Position numbers and translations under genes: made by a program. A stretch of 64,000 nt of DNA from Nitrospirota bacterium. GTDB lineage: Bacteria > Nitrospirota > Thermodesulfovibrionia > Thermodesulfovibrionales > Dissulfurispiraceae. Shown here in pieces: positions 40,473-48,993 of this stretch. Numbering within the stretch: position 1 is the stretch's first letter; every line of letters begins with the position of its first letter. The stretch spans positions 37,191 to 101,190 of the forward strand of contig SCQE01000041.1 of assembly GCA_004321915.1 (NCBI GenBank), given 5' to 3'. The notes beneath the pieces were generated by a model. It was not told the DNA's origin, did no database searches, and saw only the letters and a program-made list of their open reading frames with translations.

Positions 40473-41156
40473 TTAAAGCGGGCTCTTTTTCAGGACTTCG
40501 GATTTCTTGCCGTTTCTGAGAAGGTCGATAATGCCGGACATGGACTCGTCGTGAAGTCTTCTCATAAGATTTCGATCAACGGTCTTTTTTCTTTTTTTGT
40601 TAAGCAGGGAAAGAAATACTATTCCCTTGAAAATTCTTTTGTTGGTATTGAAAGAAAACATAAACCTGTCTAGGGAATCTTCCATAAATCTGTCGTTTCT
40701 TCTCTGGACCGCCCTGCTTATCGTGACCGATTGGAACCAGTAGGCCTTGTTGATTATGCTGTCGGCCTTCATTTCGAGCCACGCGTGTTCTACATTCAGG
40801 GTTTCTTCAGTGAATGTATTGTGGGCCACGGTATCGGCGGCGAGATGGCACAGAAAACCATACACAAATGCCTGCTCCGACCCCATCTCTGCCTGGTCCA
40901 AAAGGCGGAATCCGACGTCCCAGCTGTGAGTGTTCTTTTCATCAGGCAGATATTTCTTGCCGAGTATCATGTCGGCCATAAGGTTGCCGTAAAGAAAATC
41001 CTGCCGGTATTTTTTTATCAGTGCCAATATCCCCGCTGGTATGAGGGGGGCGTAAGCGAAGACTTCGTTCGCTAAATATGCGTGGGTCATCGGTCCCCAA
41101 GCCAAAGAAACGGAAGGGACCAAAACGGTTCCGATCAAAAGAAGAACAAAAAACAT
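40473..41156 (-). CDS. Zinc-dependent phospholipase C-like protein
   Basis: A 227-residue exported protein of the Zn_dep_PLPC family. A signal peptide ends near VPSVSLA, leaving mature AWGPMTHAYLA, where the N-terminal tryptophan and first histidine fit the family's zinc site. Further metal ligands are in THSWDVGF and FLCHLAADTVAHNTF. The rest is helical and basic at the C-terminus. The ATG at 41156 overlaps the pepA stop by one base. Substrate is unknown. Confidence 0.8.
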   Translation of the reverse strand: MFFVLLLIGTVLVPSVSLAWGPMTHAYLANEVFAYAPLIPAGILALIKKYRQDFLYGNLMADMILGKKYLPDEKNTHSWDVGFRLLDQAEMGSEQAFVYGFLCHLAADTVAHNTFTEETLNVEHAWLEMKADSIINKAYWFQSVTISRAVQRRNDRFMEDSLDRFMFSFNTNKRIFKGIVFLSLLNKKRKKTVDRNLMRRLHDESMSGIIDLLRNGKKSEVLKKSPL

Positions 41157-42643
41157 CAGCAAAGACCTTTCAGAAAATGAATGATAAGCCGTACGCCTAT
41201 GCCTGTAGCGCCTTTGGATACATAAGGCCTGTCTTTATCGCTGTAAGCGGTCCCGGCTATATCGAGGTGGGCCCACGGAGTGTCCCCGACGAATTCTTTA
41301 ATAAAATAGGCCGCTGTGACCAAAGAACCGTTGCGGCCCCCGATGTTTTTTATGTCGGCGGTATCGCTCTTAAGATAGTCTTTATATTCCTCGTAAAGGG
41401 GCATCTGCCAGACCCTCTCATACGTCTCATCCGCCGATTTCTTAAGTCTCCTCATGAGCTCGTCATCATTGCCCATCATAGCGATAGCTTCGCTGCCGAG
41501 CGCAACGGAACATGCCCCTGTAAGGGTCGCTATGTCTATCACGGCCTTAGGTTTAAAATATTTTCTTGCATAGACTATTGCATCAACCAAAACAAGCCTG
41601 CCTTCGGCGTCGGTGTTAGCGATCTCGACAGTCTTACCGGAAATCGTAGAGACTATATCGCCCGGCCTTGTGGCAGAGCCCCCCGGAAGGTTTTCGGTTG
41701 CCGGTAAAACAGCTACTATGTTCAATTTAAGACCGAGCTCAGCGACCGCCTTCATTACACCTAGGACTGCCGCACCGCCCGCCATATCGTACTTCATCTT
41801 CTCCATGCCGTCGGCAGGCTTAAGAGAGATGCCTCCGCTGTCAAATGTTATCGATTTCCCTATCAGCGCTATCGGGGCCCCCTTGCCGCCGTTGTATTCG
41901 AGGACTATAAACTTCGGCGGCTCTGCAGAGCCTTTGGCCACCGCAAGATACGCCCCCATGCCTTCCTTCTCCGCATCTTTCCGTTCCAGGATTTTTACTT
42001 TGAGATTTTTGCCTGAAAGGGTCTTTGCGGTTTTCGCCAGAATCGAGGGTGTCATGTCGTTGGAAGGCGTATTCACCAGGTCTTTCGAAAATGCAACCGC
42101 CGAAACCGTGGATTTAAGCGACTCCATAGGCATATCGCTTGAGGAATCGAGTATTGTCAAGGTTTTGAGAAAAGTTTTGTTCTTGGAGTCGGAATTTTCA
42201 TTTTTGCGGTACCTGTCGAACCGGTATGAAGCCAGCATTGCGCCTTCGACAAAATAAAAAGTCGGTGACTGCTGCCCGTCAAAACTTTGCCCGAAAGTCC
42301 TAAAAGCCCCGGTCGACAAAGCGGAGTCGGACACCCCAAGCTCCCTTAAAAAGCCCGCTGCCTTGCCGCCGCACTGCCTGATCTTTTCGGCCGTAAGGTT
42401 TTCTTTTTTGCCCAAGCCCAACATCAAGACCCTATCCGCTTTGATACCGCTTACATGAAGGATTGACGTCTGGTTGTGTTTGCCCGTAAACTCTCCGGAA
42501 TCAAATACCCTCTTGATGCGATTATCTATGAAGCCGTCCAGTTTCAGGCACGTATCGGAATACCCCCCTTCAAACACAGGAAGTATAAGCGCTTTGGTTT
42601 CTGCGGCTTGCTCTGCAATGTTTTTAATAGAGATATTTATCAT
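41156..42643 (-). CDS. pepA: Leucyl aminopeptidase (cytosol aminopeptidase, M17)
   Basis: A 495-residue M17 aminopeptidase, with a variable N-terminal macro-like domain and a C-terminal catalytic domain. Metal and catalytic motifs: IGKSITFDSGGISLKPADGM, MKYDMAGGAAVLG and the signature NTDAEGRLVL. Full length. It overlaps pth by four bases. Confidence 0.95.
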   Translation of the reverse strand: MINISIKNIAEQAAETKALILPVFEGGYSDTCLKLDGFIDNRIKRVFDSGEFTGKHNQTSILHVSGIKADRVLMLGLGKKENLTAEKIRQCGGKAAGFLRELGVSDSALSTGAFRTFGQSFDGQQSPTFYFVEGAMLASYRFDRYRKNENSDSKNKTFLKTLTILDSSSDMPMESLKSTVSAVAFSKDLVNTPSNDMTPSILAKTAKTLSGKNLKVKILERKDAEKEGMGAYLAVAKGSAEPPKFIVLEYNGGKGAPIALIGKSITFDSGGISLKPADGMEKMKYDMAGGAAVLGVMKAVAELGLKLNIVAVLPATENLPGGSATRPGDIVSTISGKTVEIANTDAEGRLVLVDAIVYARKYFKPKAVIDIATLTGACSVALGSEAIAMMGNDDELMRRLKKSADETYERVWQMPLYEEYKDYLKSDTADIKNIGGRNGSLVTAAYFIKEFVGDTPWAHLDIAGTAYSDKDRPYVSKGATGIGVRLIIHFLKGLC

Positions 42644-43221
42644 AGCTGTGTTGCGGAAGGCCGGGCAGCCCTGTTGAATTTATTCATGGCCTTTTCAGGG
42701 CCGCTCGATATAATCAGCTTAACCGCATCGGCTGCTTTTATTATAGCATCTTTGACCTGCTCTTTTTCATCGGGCCTGAAACCCGAAAGCACATAATTTT
42801 CGACCGGCATTACTGTGTCCCTTCCTATGCCTATCTTTACCCTGATGAAATTCATAGACCCGAGTTCGATTATGGCCGATTCTATGCCGCGATGCCCGCC
42901 GGACGAGCCGGTCTTGCGGATCTTTACGCTGCCCGCATTCATATCGAGATCGTCATGCACTACTATAAGATTTTCAACACCTACATTGAGCTTCTTCATG
43001 GCCCGTTCTATGGCAAGTCCGCTTCTGTTCATATACGTAAGGGGTTTTAGAAGGGCCACATTTTCCCCTTCCCAAACCCCTTTACCGATAATATAAGACT
43101 CTCTTTCGGACATCTGTATCCTGCCCTGTTCGGACAGAACATCCACGACCATAAAACCTATGTTGTGCCTGTGCTTCGAATATTTTTGTCCCGGATTGCC
43201 GAGACCTGCAATAAGCCACAT
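42640..43221 (-). CDS. pth: Peptidyl-tRNA hydrolase
   Basis: A 193-residue enzyme releasing tRNA from stalled peptidyl-tRNA. It begins WLIAGLGNPGQKYSKHRHNIGF with the catalytic histidine in RHNIGF, then KPLTYMNRSG, VVHDDLDM and GGHRGIES. It lies 29 bases after rplY, the usual prs-rplY-pth order. Confidence 0.96.
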   Translation of the reverse strand: MWLIAGLGNPGQKYSKHRHNIGFMVVDVLSEQGRIQMSERESYIIGKGVWEGENVALLKPLTYMNRSGLAIERAMKKLNVGVENLIVVHDDLDMNAGSVKIRKTGSSGGHRGIESAIIELGSMNFIRVKIGIGRDTVMPVENYVLSGFRPDEKEQVKDAIIKAADAVKLIISSGPEKAMNKFNRAARPSATQL

Positions 43222-43250
43222 CTGGTGTTAACGCAAGCTGCGACGCCCTG

Positions 43251-43898
43251 TTATTTACCTTCGTCCTCTGTCTTTTTACCCTTCTTAACCACCTCTGGTT
43301 CGGCAGTCTCGGCAACCCCTTCTACAGGAGCCGCGGCAACCTCCTCCTTCAGTGCGATTACGGAAGCGAGCATTTCATCTTCATCGGTGAGTATCTTTAT
43401 GCCTTCTTCCAATTTCAAATCGCTGACATGCAGTGACTTTCCTATTGTAAGGCCCGAAACATCCAGCTTGATATGTCCCGGGATCTTGTCAGGCAGACAT
43501 TCGATCTCTATCTCCCTAAGCCCGTGCTGGAGAATGCCCTTGTCCCTCTTAACGCCGATAGCTTCGCCGGCTATCACGACATGCACCGTGACCTTTATCG
43601 TCTCGGTAGCGGATATCTCCTGAAAATCCACATGCAGAAGATTGCCTTCTACAGGGTCGACCTGATAGTCCTTGACTATCGCCATTTTGGTGTCTTCCTG
43701 AGATTTAAGGTTTACGATGACCTGTTCACCCGCCGTCTTGCTGATAAAACGGGCAAGTTCTTTCGCCCCCAGCTGTATGGGTGCAGAACCTCCACCCCTG
43801 TAAACGACCGCCGGGATTATGCTTTCTCTTCTAAGTGACCTTGCTCCGCCCTTGCCTTTTCTTTCTCTTTTCTCTACATTGAGAGTAACTCTTTCCAT
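43251..43898 (-). CDS. rplY: Ribosomal protein bL25 (CTC form)
   Basis: A 215-residue 5S rRNA-binding protein with the L25 N-terminal domain (RKGKGGARSLRRESIIPAV) and the C-terminal TL5/CTC beta domain (about residues 95-185), then an acidic/lysine tail (EVVKKGKKTEDEGK). AGGAGG precedes the ATG. It lies between prs and pth. Confidence 0.95.
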   Translation of the reverse strand: MERVTLNVEKRERKGKGGARSLRRESIIPAVVYRGGGSAPIQLGAKELARFISKTAGEQVIVNLKSQEDTKMAIVKDYQVDPVEGNLLHVDFQEISATETIKVTVHVVIAGEAIGVKRDKGILQHGLREIEIECLPDKIPGHIKLDVSGLTIGKSLHVSDLKLEEGIKILTDEDEMLASVIALKEEVAAAPVEGVAETAEPEVVKKGKKTEDEGK

Positions 43899-43928
43899 AA
43901 ATCCTCCTCGTGAAATTACGCTTGCTTT

Positions 43929-44870
43929 TTATTCGAATAAAGAACTTATCGTCGATTCCTCATGAATGCGTTTGATCGCCTCTGCAAGCAGCGAAGCGAC
44001 GCTGAGCACCTTGAGTTTGCCGCATATCGAACATTTGTCGTCAAGCGGAATCGTATCCGTAGTTATCACCTCTTCCAGCACCGAATTGTTTATCCTGTCT
44101 ATGGCCGGGCCAGACAGCACAGCGTGAGAACACGCCGCGTAAACCCTCTTTGCGCCGTTGTCCTTCAATGCTTGAGCGGCCTGAGTAATCGTACCGGCCG
44201 TGTCGATCATATCGTCGAGCAGTATCACATCCCTGCCCTCGACATTGCCTATTACATGCATTACCTTCGACACATTGGCAACTTCCCTCCTCTTGTCAAC
44301 GATAGCGAGTGAAGCATCGAGTCTCTTTGCAAAAGCCCGGGCCCTTTCGACCCCTCCCGCATCCGGAGAAACAATTACAAGATCGTTAAAACTGCTCTTT
44401 TTCATGTGGTCAAGCAGGACCGGGGCAGCGTAAAGGTGGTCAACGGGTATATTGAAGAAACCCTGTATCTGGGCGGCATGCAGATCGATAGTCAAGACCC
44501 TGTTTGTGCCGGCTGCGGTAAGCAGGTCGGCGACAAGTTTGGATGAGATAGGCACTCTCGGCTGCACTTTTCTGTCCTGTCTTGCGTAGCCGTAATACGG
44601 AACAACGGCCGTGATCCTGCGGGCAGACGCCCTCTTTAGCGCATCGATGATGAGCAGGAGTTCCATGATATTCTTATTGACAGGATTACATGTGGGTTGT
44701 ATCACAAAGACATCTGCGCCTCTGACATTCTCGTTTATCTGCACCATGATCTCGCCGTCGCTGAAGGTAGTTACGGCAGTGTCGGCCAAAGCCACGCCGG
44801 CATGCTCGCTGACCTTCTCGGCCAGACTCCTGTGCGCATTGCCTGTCAGAAGCTTAATCTCGTCGTGCAT
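43929..44870 (-). CDS. prs: Ribose-phosphate pyrophosphokinase
   Basis: A 313-residue PRPP synthase. Motifs: [20 protein letters not shown] near residue 36, [21 protein letters not shown], and the PRPP loop [14 protein letters not shown]. Normal length. It follows the tRNA-Gln gene by 31 bases and precedes rplY by 30 bases on the minus strand. Confidence 0.97.
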   Translation of the reverse strand: MHDEIKLLTGNAHRSLAEKVSEHAGVALADTAVTTFSDGEIMVQINENVRGADVFVIQPTCNPVNKNIMELLLIIDALKRASARRITAVVPYYGYARQDRKVQPRVPISSKLVADLLTAAGTNRVLTIDLHAAQIQGFFNIPVDHLYAAPVLLDHMKKSSFNDLVIVSPDAGGVERARAFAKRLDASLAIVDKRREVANVSKVMHVIGNVEGRDVILLDDMIDTAGTITQAAQALKDNGAKRVYAACSHAVLSGPAIDRINNSVLEEVITTDTIPLDDKCSICGKLKVLSVASLLAEAIKRIHEESTISSLFE

Positions 44871-44901
44871 TACCCCTCCTAAAATTGATGTCCTTTTTTT
44901 A

Positions 44902-44976
44902 TGGCTGGGGCGCCAGGATTCGAACCTGGGAGTGGCAGATCCAAAATCTGCTGACTTTCCGCTTGTCGACGCCCCA
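44902..44976 (-). tRNA. tRNA-Gln (TTG anticodon)
   Basis: A 75-base cloverleaf: acceptor TGGGGCG with CGCCCCA, anticodon arm GCAGA-TTTTGGA-TCTGC (anticodon TTG), T-arm CCAGG-TTCGAAT-CCTGG, discriminator G and an encoded CCA. It lies between ispE and prs on the same strand, a common position. Confidence 0.95.
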
Positions 44977-44978
44977 AA

Positions 44979-45869
44979 TTAGCAGAGCGTTGCTACAACC
45001 CTGTGCCAATACCCATCAAAACAACCGGCCGCTTTTTCTGCGGCTTCCCTGCTCTCAAACACACCGAAAACCGAAGAACCGCTTCCGCTCATCAAAGCGG
45101 CGACGGCGCCGGAATAGAACAATTTCTTTTTCAACTCGCCTATCATAGGGTACTCTTTAAAAACAACCCCTTCGAAATCATTGTGCAGGTTTTCCGATAA
45201 AGAAGAAATATTCCCGCTAACAACCAAATCATAAATTAACTTGATATTATTAACTTTATCAGTCCTATTTGTCAATTTTGCGGCCTCTAAAGCGTTATAG
45301 GCCCAAGCAGTAGGAACAGCCGCTTCCGGCTTTACCAAAAGCAAAGGATAAGACTTTCCGGGTTTCAGCGGGGTCAGCGCCTCTCCTTTGCCTTCGGCCA
45401 AGGCCATGGGACAGTCAAAGAAAAAAGGGACATCGGCCCCGAGCCCGGCCCCGATACTTTTCAGTTCATCTTTGTCGAGGCCCAGCTTCCATAAGTTATT
45501 CAACCCCCAAAGAGCAGCGGCCGCATCGCTGCTTCCTCCGCCCAGCCCGGCTCCGGAAGGTATAGCTTTCGCAAGTGAAATTCTCGCTCCCTTTCCGGTG
45601 CCGGCATATCTCCTCAACGCTGCCGCAGCTTTAAAAACAAGGTTCTCACCTGTCGGGATATCGATGTCGGAAACAAGTTCCATATCGTTTGCATGTTCCA
45701 GCGTCAGGCTGTCATAGAGTTCAACGCATTGCATCAGGGAACAAATATTGTGATAACGGTCCGGACGCTTGTCCAGAACGTACAAAGACCAGTTTATCTT
45801 GGCGGGGGTTGCTATTTTAACAACTGATCCGTGAAGGGACGCTCCAAAGCGGTGAGACGAAAAACCCAT
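44979..45869 (-). CDS. ispE: 4-diphosphocytidyl-2-C-methyl-D-erythritol kinase
   Basis: A 296-residue GHMP kinase of the non-mevalonate isoprenoid pathway. Substrate loop ATPAKINWSLYVLDKRPDRYHNICS (here residues ~19-43), ATP loop SGAGLGGGSSDAAA and C-terminal MSGSGSSVFGVF. The first ~16 residues are extra compared with most IspE, but no better start codon exists. It begins one base after the TPR lipoprotein stop. Confidence 0.94.
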   Translation of the reverse strand: MGFSSHRFGASLHGSVVKIATPAKINWSLYVLDKRPDRYHNICSLMQCVELYDSLTLEHANDMELVSDIDIPTGENLVFKAAAALRRYAGTGKGARISLAKAIPSGAGLGGGSSDAAAALWGLNNLWKLGLDKDELKSIGAGLGADVPFFFDCPMALAEGKGEALTPLKPGKSYPLLLVKPEAAVPTAWAYNALEAAKLTNRTDKVNNIKLIYDLVVSGNISSLSENLHNDFEGVVFKEYPMIGELKKKLFYSGAVAALMSGSGSSVFGVFESREAAEKAAGCFDGYWHRVVATLC

Positions 45870-45870
45870 G

Positions 45871-47601
45871 TCATTTTACCTGATCCAGCGCACGTCTCGC
45901 TGCTTCTATTTTCTTCTCGACCCTGTCCTTGAGGCCCTCTTCTTTATCATGGTGTTTCAGGGATTCGGTCCATTCCTCTATCGCCTCTTTGTGCCGTCCC
46001 GAAGCTTCGTACACGTCACCTACATGCTCATGCAGCACAGGATCGTCCTTGACCAACTCGAGCGCCCGCAGCAACAACTTAAGCGCATCCTCTTTCTTGC
46101 CGAGCTTAAAATAAGCCCAGCCCAGACTGTCGATTATATAGCCGCTGTCCGGTTTGAGGTCCAACGCCCGCTGAATCAGAGAAACCGCCTCGTCGAGCAG
46201 CATGCCTTTGTCCGCGTAACTGTATCCCAGATAGTTGAGCGCATCCGCATGTTTGGGATTTATCTCTATAGTCTTTTTCAGATAGGCGACCATATCGTCA
46301 AATCTGACCAGTTTCTCCGAGACAACCGCCATATTGAACAGCAGTTCATCGTTGTCCGGAAAACGCTTTATCGCATCCGACAGCACGGCATTCGCCTTTT
46401 CGTAATTCTTTGCCTGAATATGTATATTGCCCAGATACGCATAAATTTCGGGCTTCCGCTTTTCATAGCTGATAATCTCTTCATAGATACGGGCAGCCTC
46501 TTCGTAACGTTTCTGTCCCGTATAGATGAGCGCAAGATTCAGAAAAGCGTTGGTATTCTTCGGGTCTACCGAAATTATATGCTTGAGTTCGGTCACAGCT
46601 TCATCATATTTTTTCATCTCGCTGAGCACAAGCGCCAGATAGTAGCGGGAAGCGATATCGTCAGGCCTTGCCTGAATCACCATTTTGAACTCCAGAACGG
46701 CCTTGTCATACTGTTTTTCCTGCAGGTATAGCAACCCCAGACGCTGATGCACTTCAAGGTTCTTCGGCATGGACTTAAGTATCTGCTCCAGTTCCGTTAT
46801 GGCCTTGCCGTAGGATTTTTCCGACAGATAAAGCTGCGTAAGCCTTTCCCTTGCATACAAGCTGTAAGGATTGATTTCGAGCGCTTTTTGGTAGTGTTTC
46901 TCGGCCTCTTCAAGCTCTCCCTTTACTTCTTTAACCAACCCTAAGCTCATATGTGCAGAATCGAAGTTCGGTTGTATTTTCACAGCTCTATTAAAAAATT
47001 CTTCGGCCTTATCGTAATCTTTGATCTCGATATATATCGTTCCCATATAATATACAGGCAGCACGCTTTCGGGGTCCTTCTCAAGTAGCGAGTTAAGCAA
47101 TGCCTGCGCTTTCTTGATATCGCCCCTGCTTGCGTAAAGGATCCCCAGCATAAGCGTAGCTTCGTCTTTGGAGGGGTCAAGTTTGCTCACCCGCTCATAA
47201 ACCTTGACGGCATCGTCAACGCGGCGCTGGGTATTATAAAGTTCGCCTAACAAAATCAACGCCTGAACCGAATCCGGACTTGTTTTTAAAACCTCTTCAA
47301 GCATAGAAACAGCGTCCGGGACCTTCCCCGTCTTTACAAGCATCCGCGCTATCTGAGTCTTCAGATAAGCGGACTTCTCATCGTGTTTGGCGGCCGCTGA
47401 ATAATGATTTAAAGCATCCACCCATTTGCCAGTCATCTCCGATTCATAGCCCCGTAAGTATTCGTAATAAGAGACCGGGTTACCGGTTTCGGACACAGGG
47501 GCGTGAGAATCTTCTTCGGCCTTGCTCCATTTAGCTAATGAGGAGCATGAAGCGAGAGCTAAGGAAAATATCATGAGGACTGCTATCTTCAGGTAAAACA
47601 T
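45871..47601 (-). CDS. TPR-repeat lipoprotein
   Basis: A 576-residue exported lipoprotein: signal with lipobox LASC (cysteine near residue 19), then about fourteen tetratricopeptide repeats (consensus AxxxxxxxLxxxPxx/NPxxA) through to a final helix rich in E/K. Likely an outer- or inner-membrane scaffold for envelope assembly. It precedes ispE with one base between. Exact role is unknown. Confidence 0.85.
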   Translation of the reverse strand: MFYLKIAVLMIFSLALASCSSLAKWSKAEEDSHAPVSETGNPVSYYEYLRGYESEMTGKWVDALNHYSAAAKHDEKSAYLKTQIARMLVKTGKVPDAVSMLEEVLKTSPDSVQALILLGELYNTQRRVDDAVKVYERVSKLDPSKDEATLMLGILYASRGDIKKAQALLNSLLEKDPESVLPVYYMGTIYIEIKDYDKAEEFFNRAVKIQPNFDSAHMSLGLVKEVKGELEEAEKHYQKALEINPYSLYARERLTQLYLSEKSYGKAITELEQILKSMPKNLEVHQRLGLLYLQEKQYDKAVLEFKMVIQARPDDIASRYYLALVLSEMKKYDEAVTELKHIISVDPKNTNAFLNLALIYTGQKRYEEAARIYEEIISYEKRKPEIYAYLGNIHIQAKNYEKANAVLSDAIKRFPDNDELLFNMAVVSEKLVRFDDMVAYLKKTIEINPKHADALNYLGYSYADKGMLLDEAVSLIQRALDLKPDSGYIIDSLGWAYFKLGKKEDALKLLLRALELVKDDPVLHEHVGDVYEASGRHKEAIEEWTESLKHHDKEEGLKDRVEKKIEAARRALDQVK

Positions 47602-47640
47602 CGTTTATTATTACACAAACCAGAACTCAATATAAAGGAT

Positions 47641-47673
47641 GAAAATATAAAGGGGCCCCCAAGGAGCCCCTTT
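47641..47673 (-). terminator. Intrinsic terminator after the Cys-rich peptide gene
   Basis: On the minus strand AAAGGGGC pairs with GCCCCTTT (47666-47673 with 47649-47656), the stem is extended by two G-C pairs past one mismatch, and TTTATATTTT follows. Confidence 0.72.
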
Positions 47674-47701
47674 ATGCCAAATCGTCAGATCAGAACGGAA
47701 A

Positions 47702-47764
47702 TCAGCAGGAACCTTTGCACTTGCAGGTTGTCGAACCTTTCTTTGATACTTTTCTGATGGTCAT
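47702..47764 (-). CDS. 20-residue Cys-rich RiPP precursor (selenobiotic/thiooxazole-like)
   Basis: A tiny gene read from a strong GGGAGG site 8 bases before its ATG. The 20 residues are a basic leader (MTIRKVSKKGS) and a C-terminal TTCKCKGSC, that is C-x-C-x-G-x-C at the very end. It lies 48 bases downstream of the radical SAM/SPASM gene and ahead of a terminator. This matches the family of very short selenobiotic (thio/seleno-oxazole) target peptides, in which the middle position may be selenocysteine; here it is cysteine. The gene pair, length and motif are seen; the modification is inferred. Confidence 0.72.
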   Translation of the reverse strand: MTIRKVSKKGSTTCKCKGSC

Positions 47765-47812
47765 GTCACACACCTCCCTTTCTTAGGGTCTAGCCGGTTT
47801 CATACCGGATGT

Positions 47813-48964
47813 TTATGTATTAATTATACCAAACTCATGGCATTTGTAAATATCTCTTGAATTACGCCCCCCGCACAACTCGGCCCTGAACCTGCAGCCT
47901 CCCCGGCATTCGTCAATATGAGCGCAGCCGGCCCCGTAACATTCCAAATCTTTAATAAAAGTAGGTTTCATTAAAGCCCAGCCTTTTCGCAACCCGTTCT
48001 CAATGTTCTCTGCAGGTCGGTCCGTATAGAAAGCGCATTTGCATATATCGCCGGAAGGCGTAACCGCAGCAAGATGTAGCCCGCAGCCGTATCCTTCGCC
48101 TCCGCCGTGCAACCCGCTCCCGAAACCGTACCGCATCAACCTCCCCGCAATCTCAGGGGACACCAGCATAGATCCATTGTGTTTTAGATTTCCGGAAAAA
48201 CAGGGTGTATCGACAGTCCAATCCTTTATTCGTATTTTTGAAAAGAGTTCCGACATTTCCTCGAATTCATCGAGATTCTGTGAGTGGACCATCGTGGCCA
48301 CGGATGTCTCGATGCCCGTATCCAGCGCATCGTTCAACCTTGCCATCAATATCCGGTATGTCCCCTTGCCCCTCAAGGCGTCATGACCTCTCTCCATACC
48401 GTCAATACTGAATTGTATCTCGTCAAAGTTAAGGCCCTTAATGATAGCTTTATCAAGCATAAGACCGTTCGTAAAAAGAATTTTTCTGAACAGATATCCG
48501 GACAACATATCGTTAATCACAGCGAACCTGCTGTGCATAAGGGGCTCGCCGCCGGTAACCAAAAGCCGCAGGCCCTGCATCTCGTAGAAATCATCCAGAA
48601 CGCGCCGTATCCCGCCAATAGATAATTCTCTGTTTTGCGGGCTGCCGAGATAGCAATGTCTGCATTTGAGATTGCACCTGTCCGTGATCTGGAGTTCAAG
48701 GTATCTTAGTGAGGGGACATCGGACTTAACGGGCCCGGGTCTGGAAAAAGAGACCTTACCCGTTTTAAGAATTCCTTCGGACATGCAGTAATCGACAAAT
48801 CCGGGGTCAGCGTCGAGTGCATCGCATCCCGAAGCCAGAGCCGACGCCTTCAGGAATTCAAAGCCTTTTGCATCCAATTCGTAAAGTTCATCGGTCTTTA
48901 TATTATAAACAGACGGGGTCTCAAGCCATTTAAGCGCGCACGTTTCCGAAAGATAATAACGCAT
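47813..48964 (-). CDS. Radical SAM/SPASM peptide maturase
   Basis: A 383-residue enzyme. An N-terminal ~85-residue region resembles PqqD-type peptide-binding domains (WLETPSVYNIKTDELYELDAKG). The radical SAM core follows with CNLKCRHCYLG (about residues 94-104, CxxxCxxC) and the SAM-binding VTGGEP. The C-terminus has SPASM-type cysteines in YGCGLHLAAVTPSGDICKCAFY, ECYGAGCAHIDECRGGCRF and YKCHEFG, enough for auxiliary clusters. Paired with the 20-residue peptide it is most likely a RiPP maturase of the selenobiotic family. A sactipeptide-type enzyme is the alternative. Confidence 0.82.
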   Translation of the reverse strand: MRYYLSETCALKWLETPSVYNIKTDELYELDAKGFEFLKASALASGCDALDADPGFVDYCMSEGILKTGKVSFSRPGPVKSDVPSLRYLELQITDRCNLKCRHCYLGSPQNRELSIGGIRRVLDDFYEMQGLRLLVTGGEPLMHSRFAVINDMLSGYLFRKILFTNGLMLDKAIIKGLNFDEIQFSIDGMERGHDALRGKGTYRILMARLNDALDTGIETSVATMVHSQNLDEFEEMSELFSKIRIKDWTVDTPCFSGNLKHNGSMLVSPEIAGRLMRYGFGSGLHGGGEGYGCGLHLAAVTPSGDICKCAFYTDRPAENIENGLRKGWALMKPTFIKDLECYGAGCAHIDECRGGCRFRAELCGGRNSRDIYKCHEFGIINT

Positions 48965-48993
48965 GCCGCACCTAAATCAACTGTCTATGAATA

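Noticed and set aside
47690..47704. Read-through of the TGA that ends the Cys-rich peptide as selenocysteine
   Set aside because: The next few codons hit another TGA quickly and there is no hairpin in place; the peptide ends well at its final cysteine.
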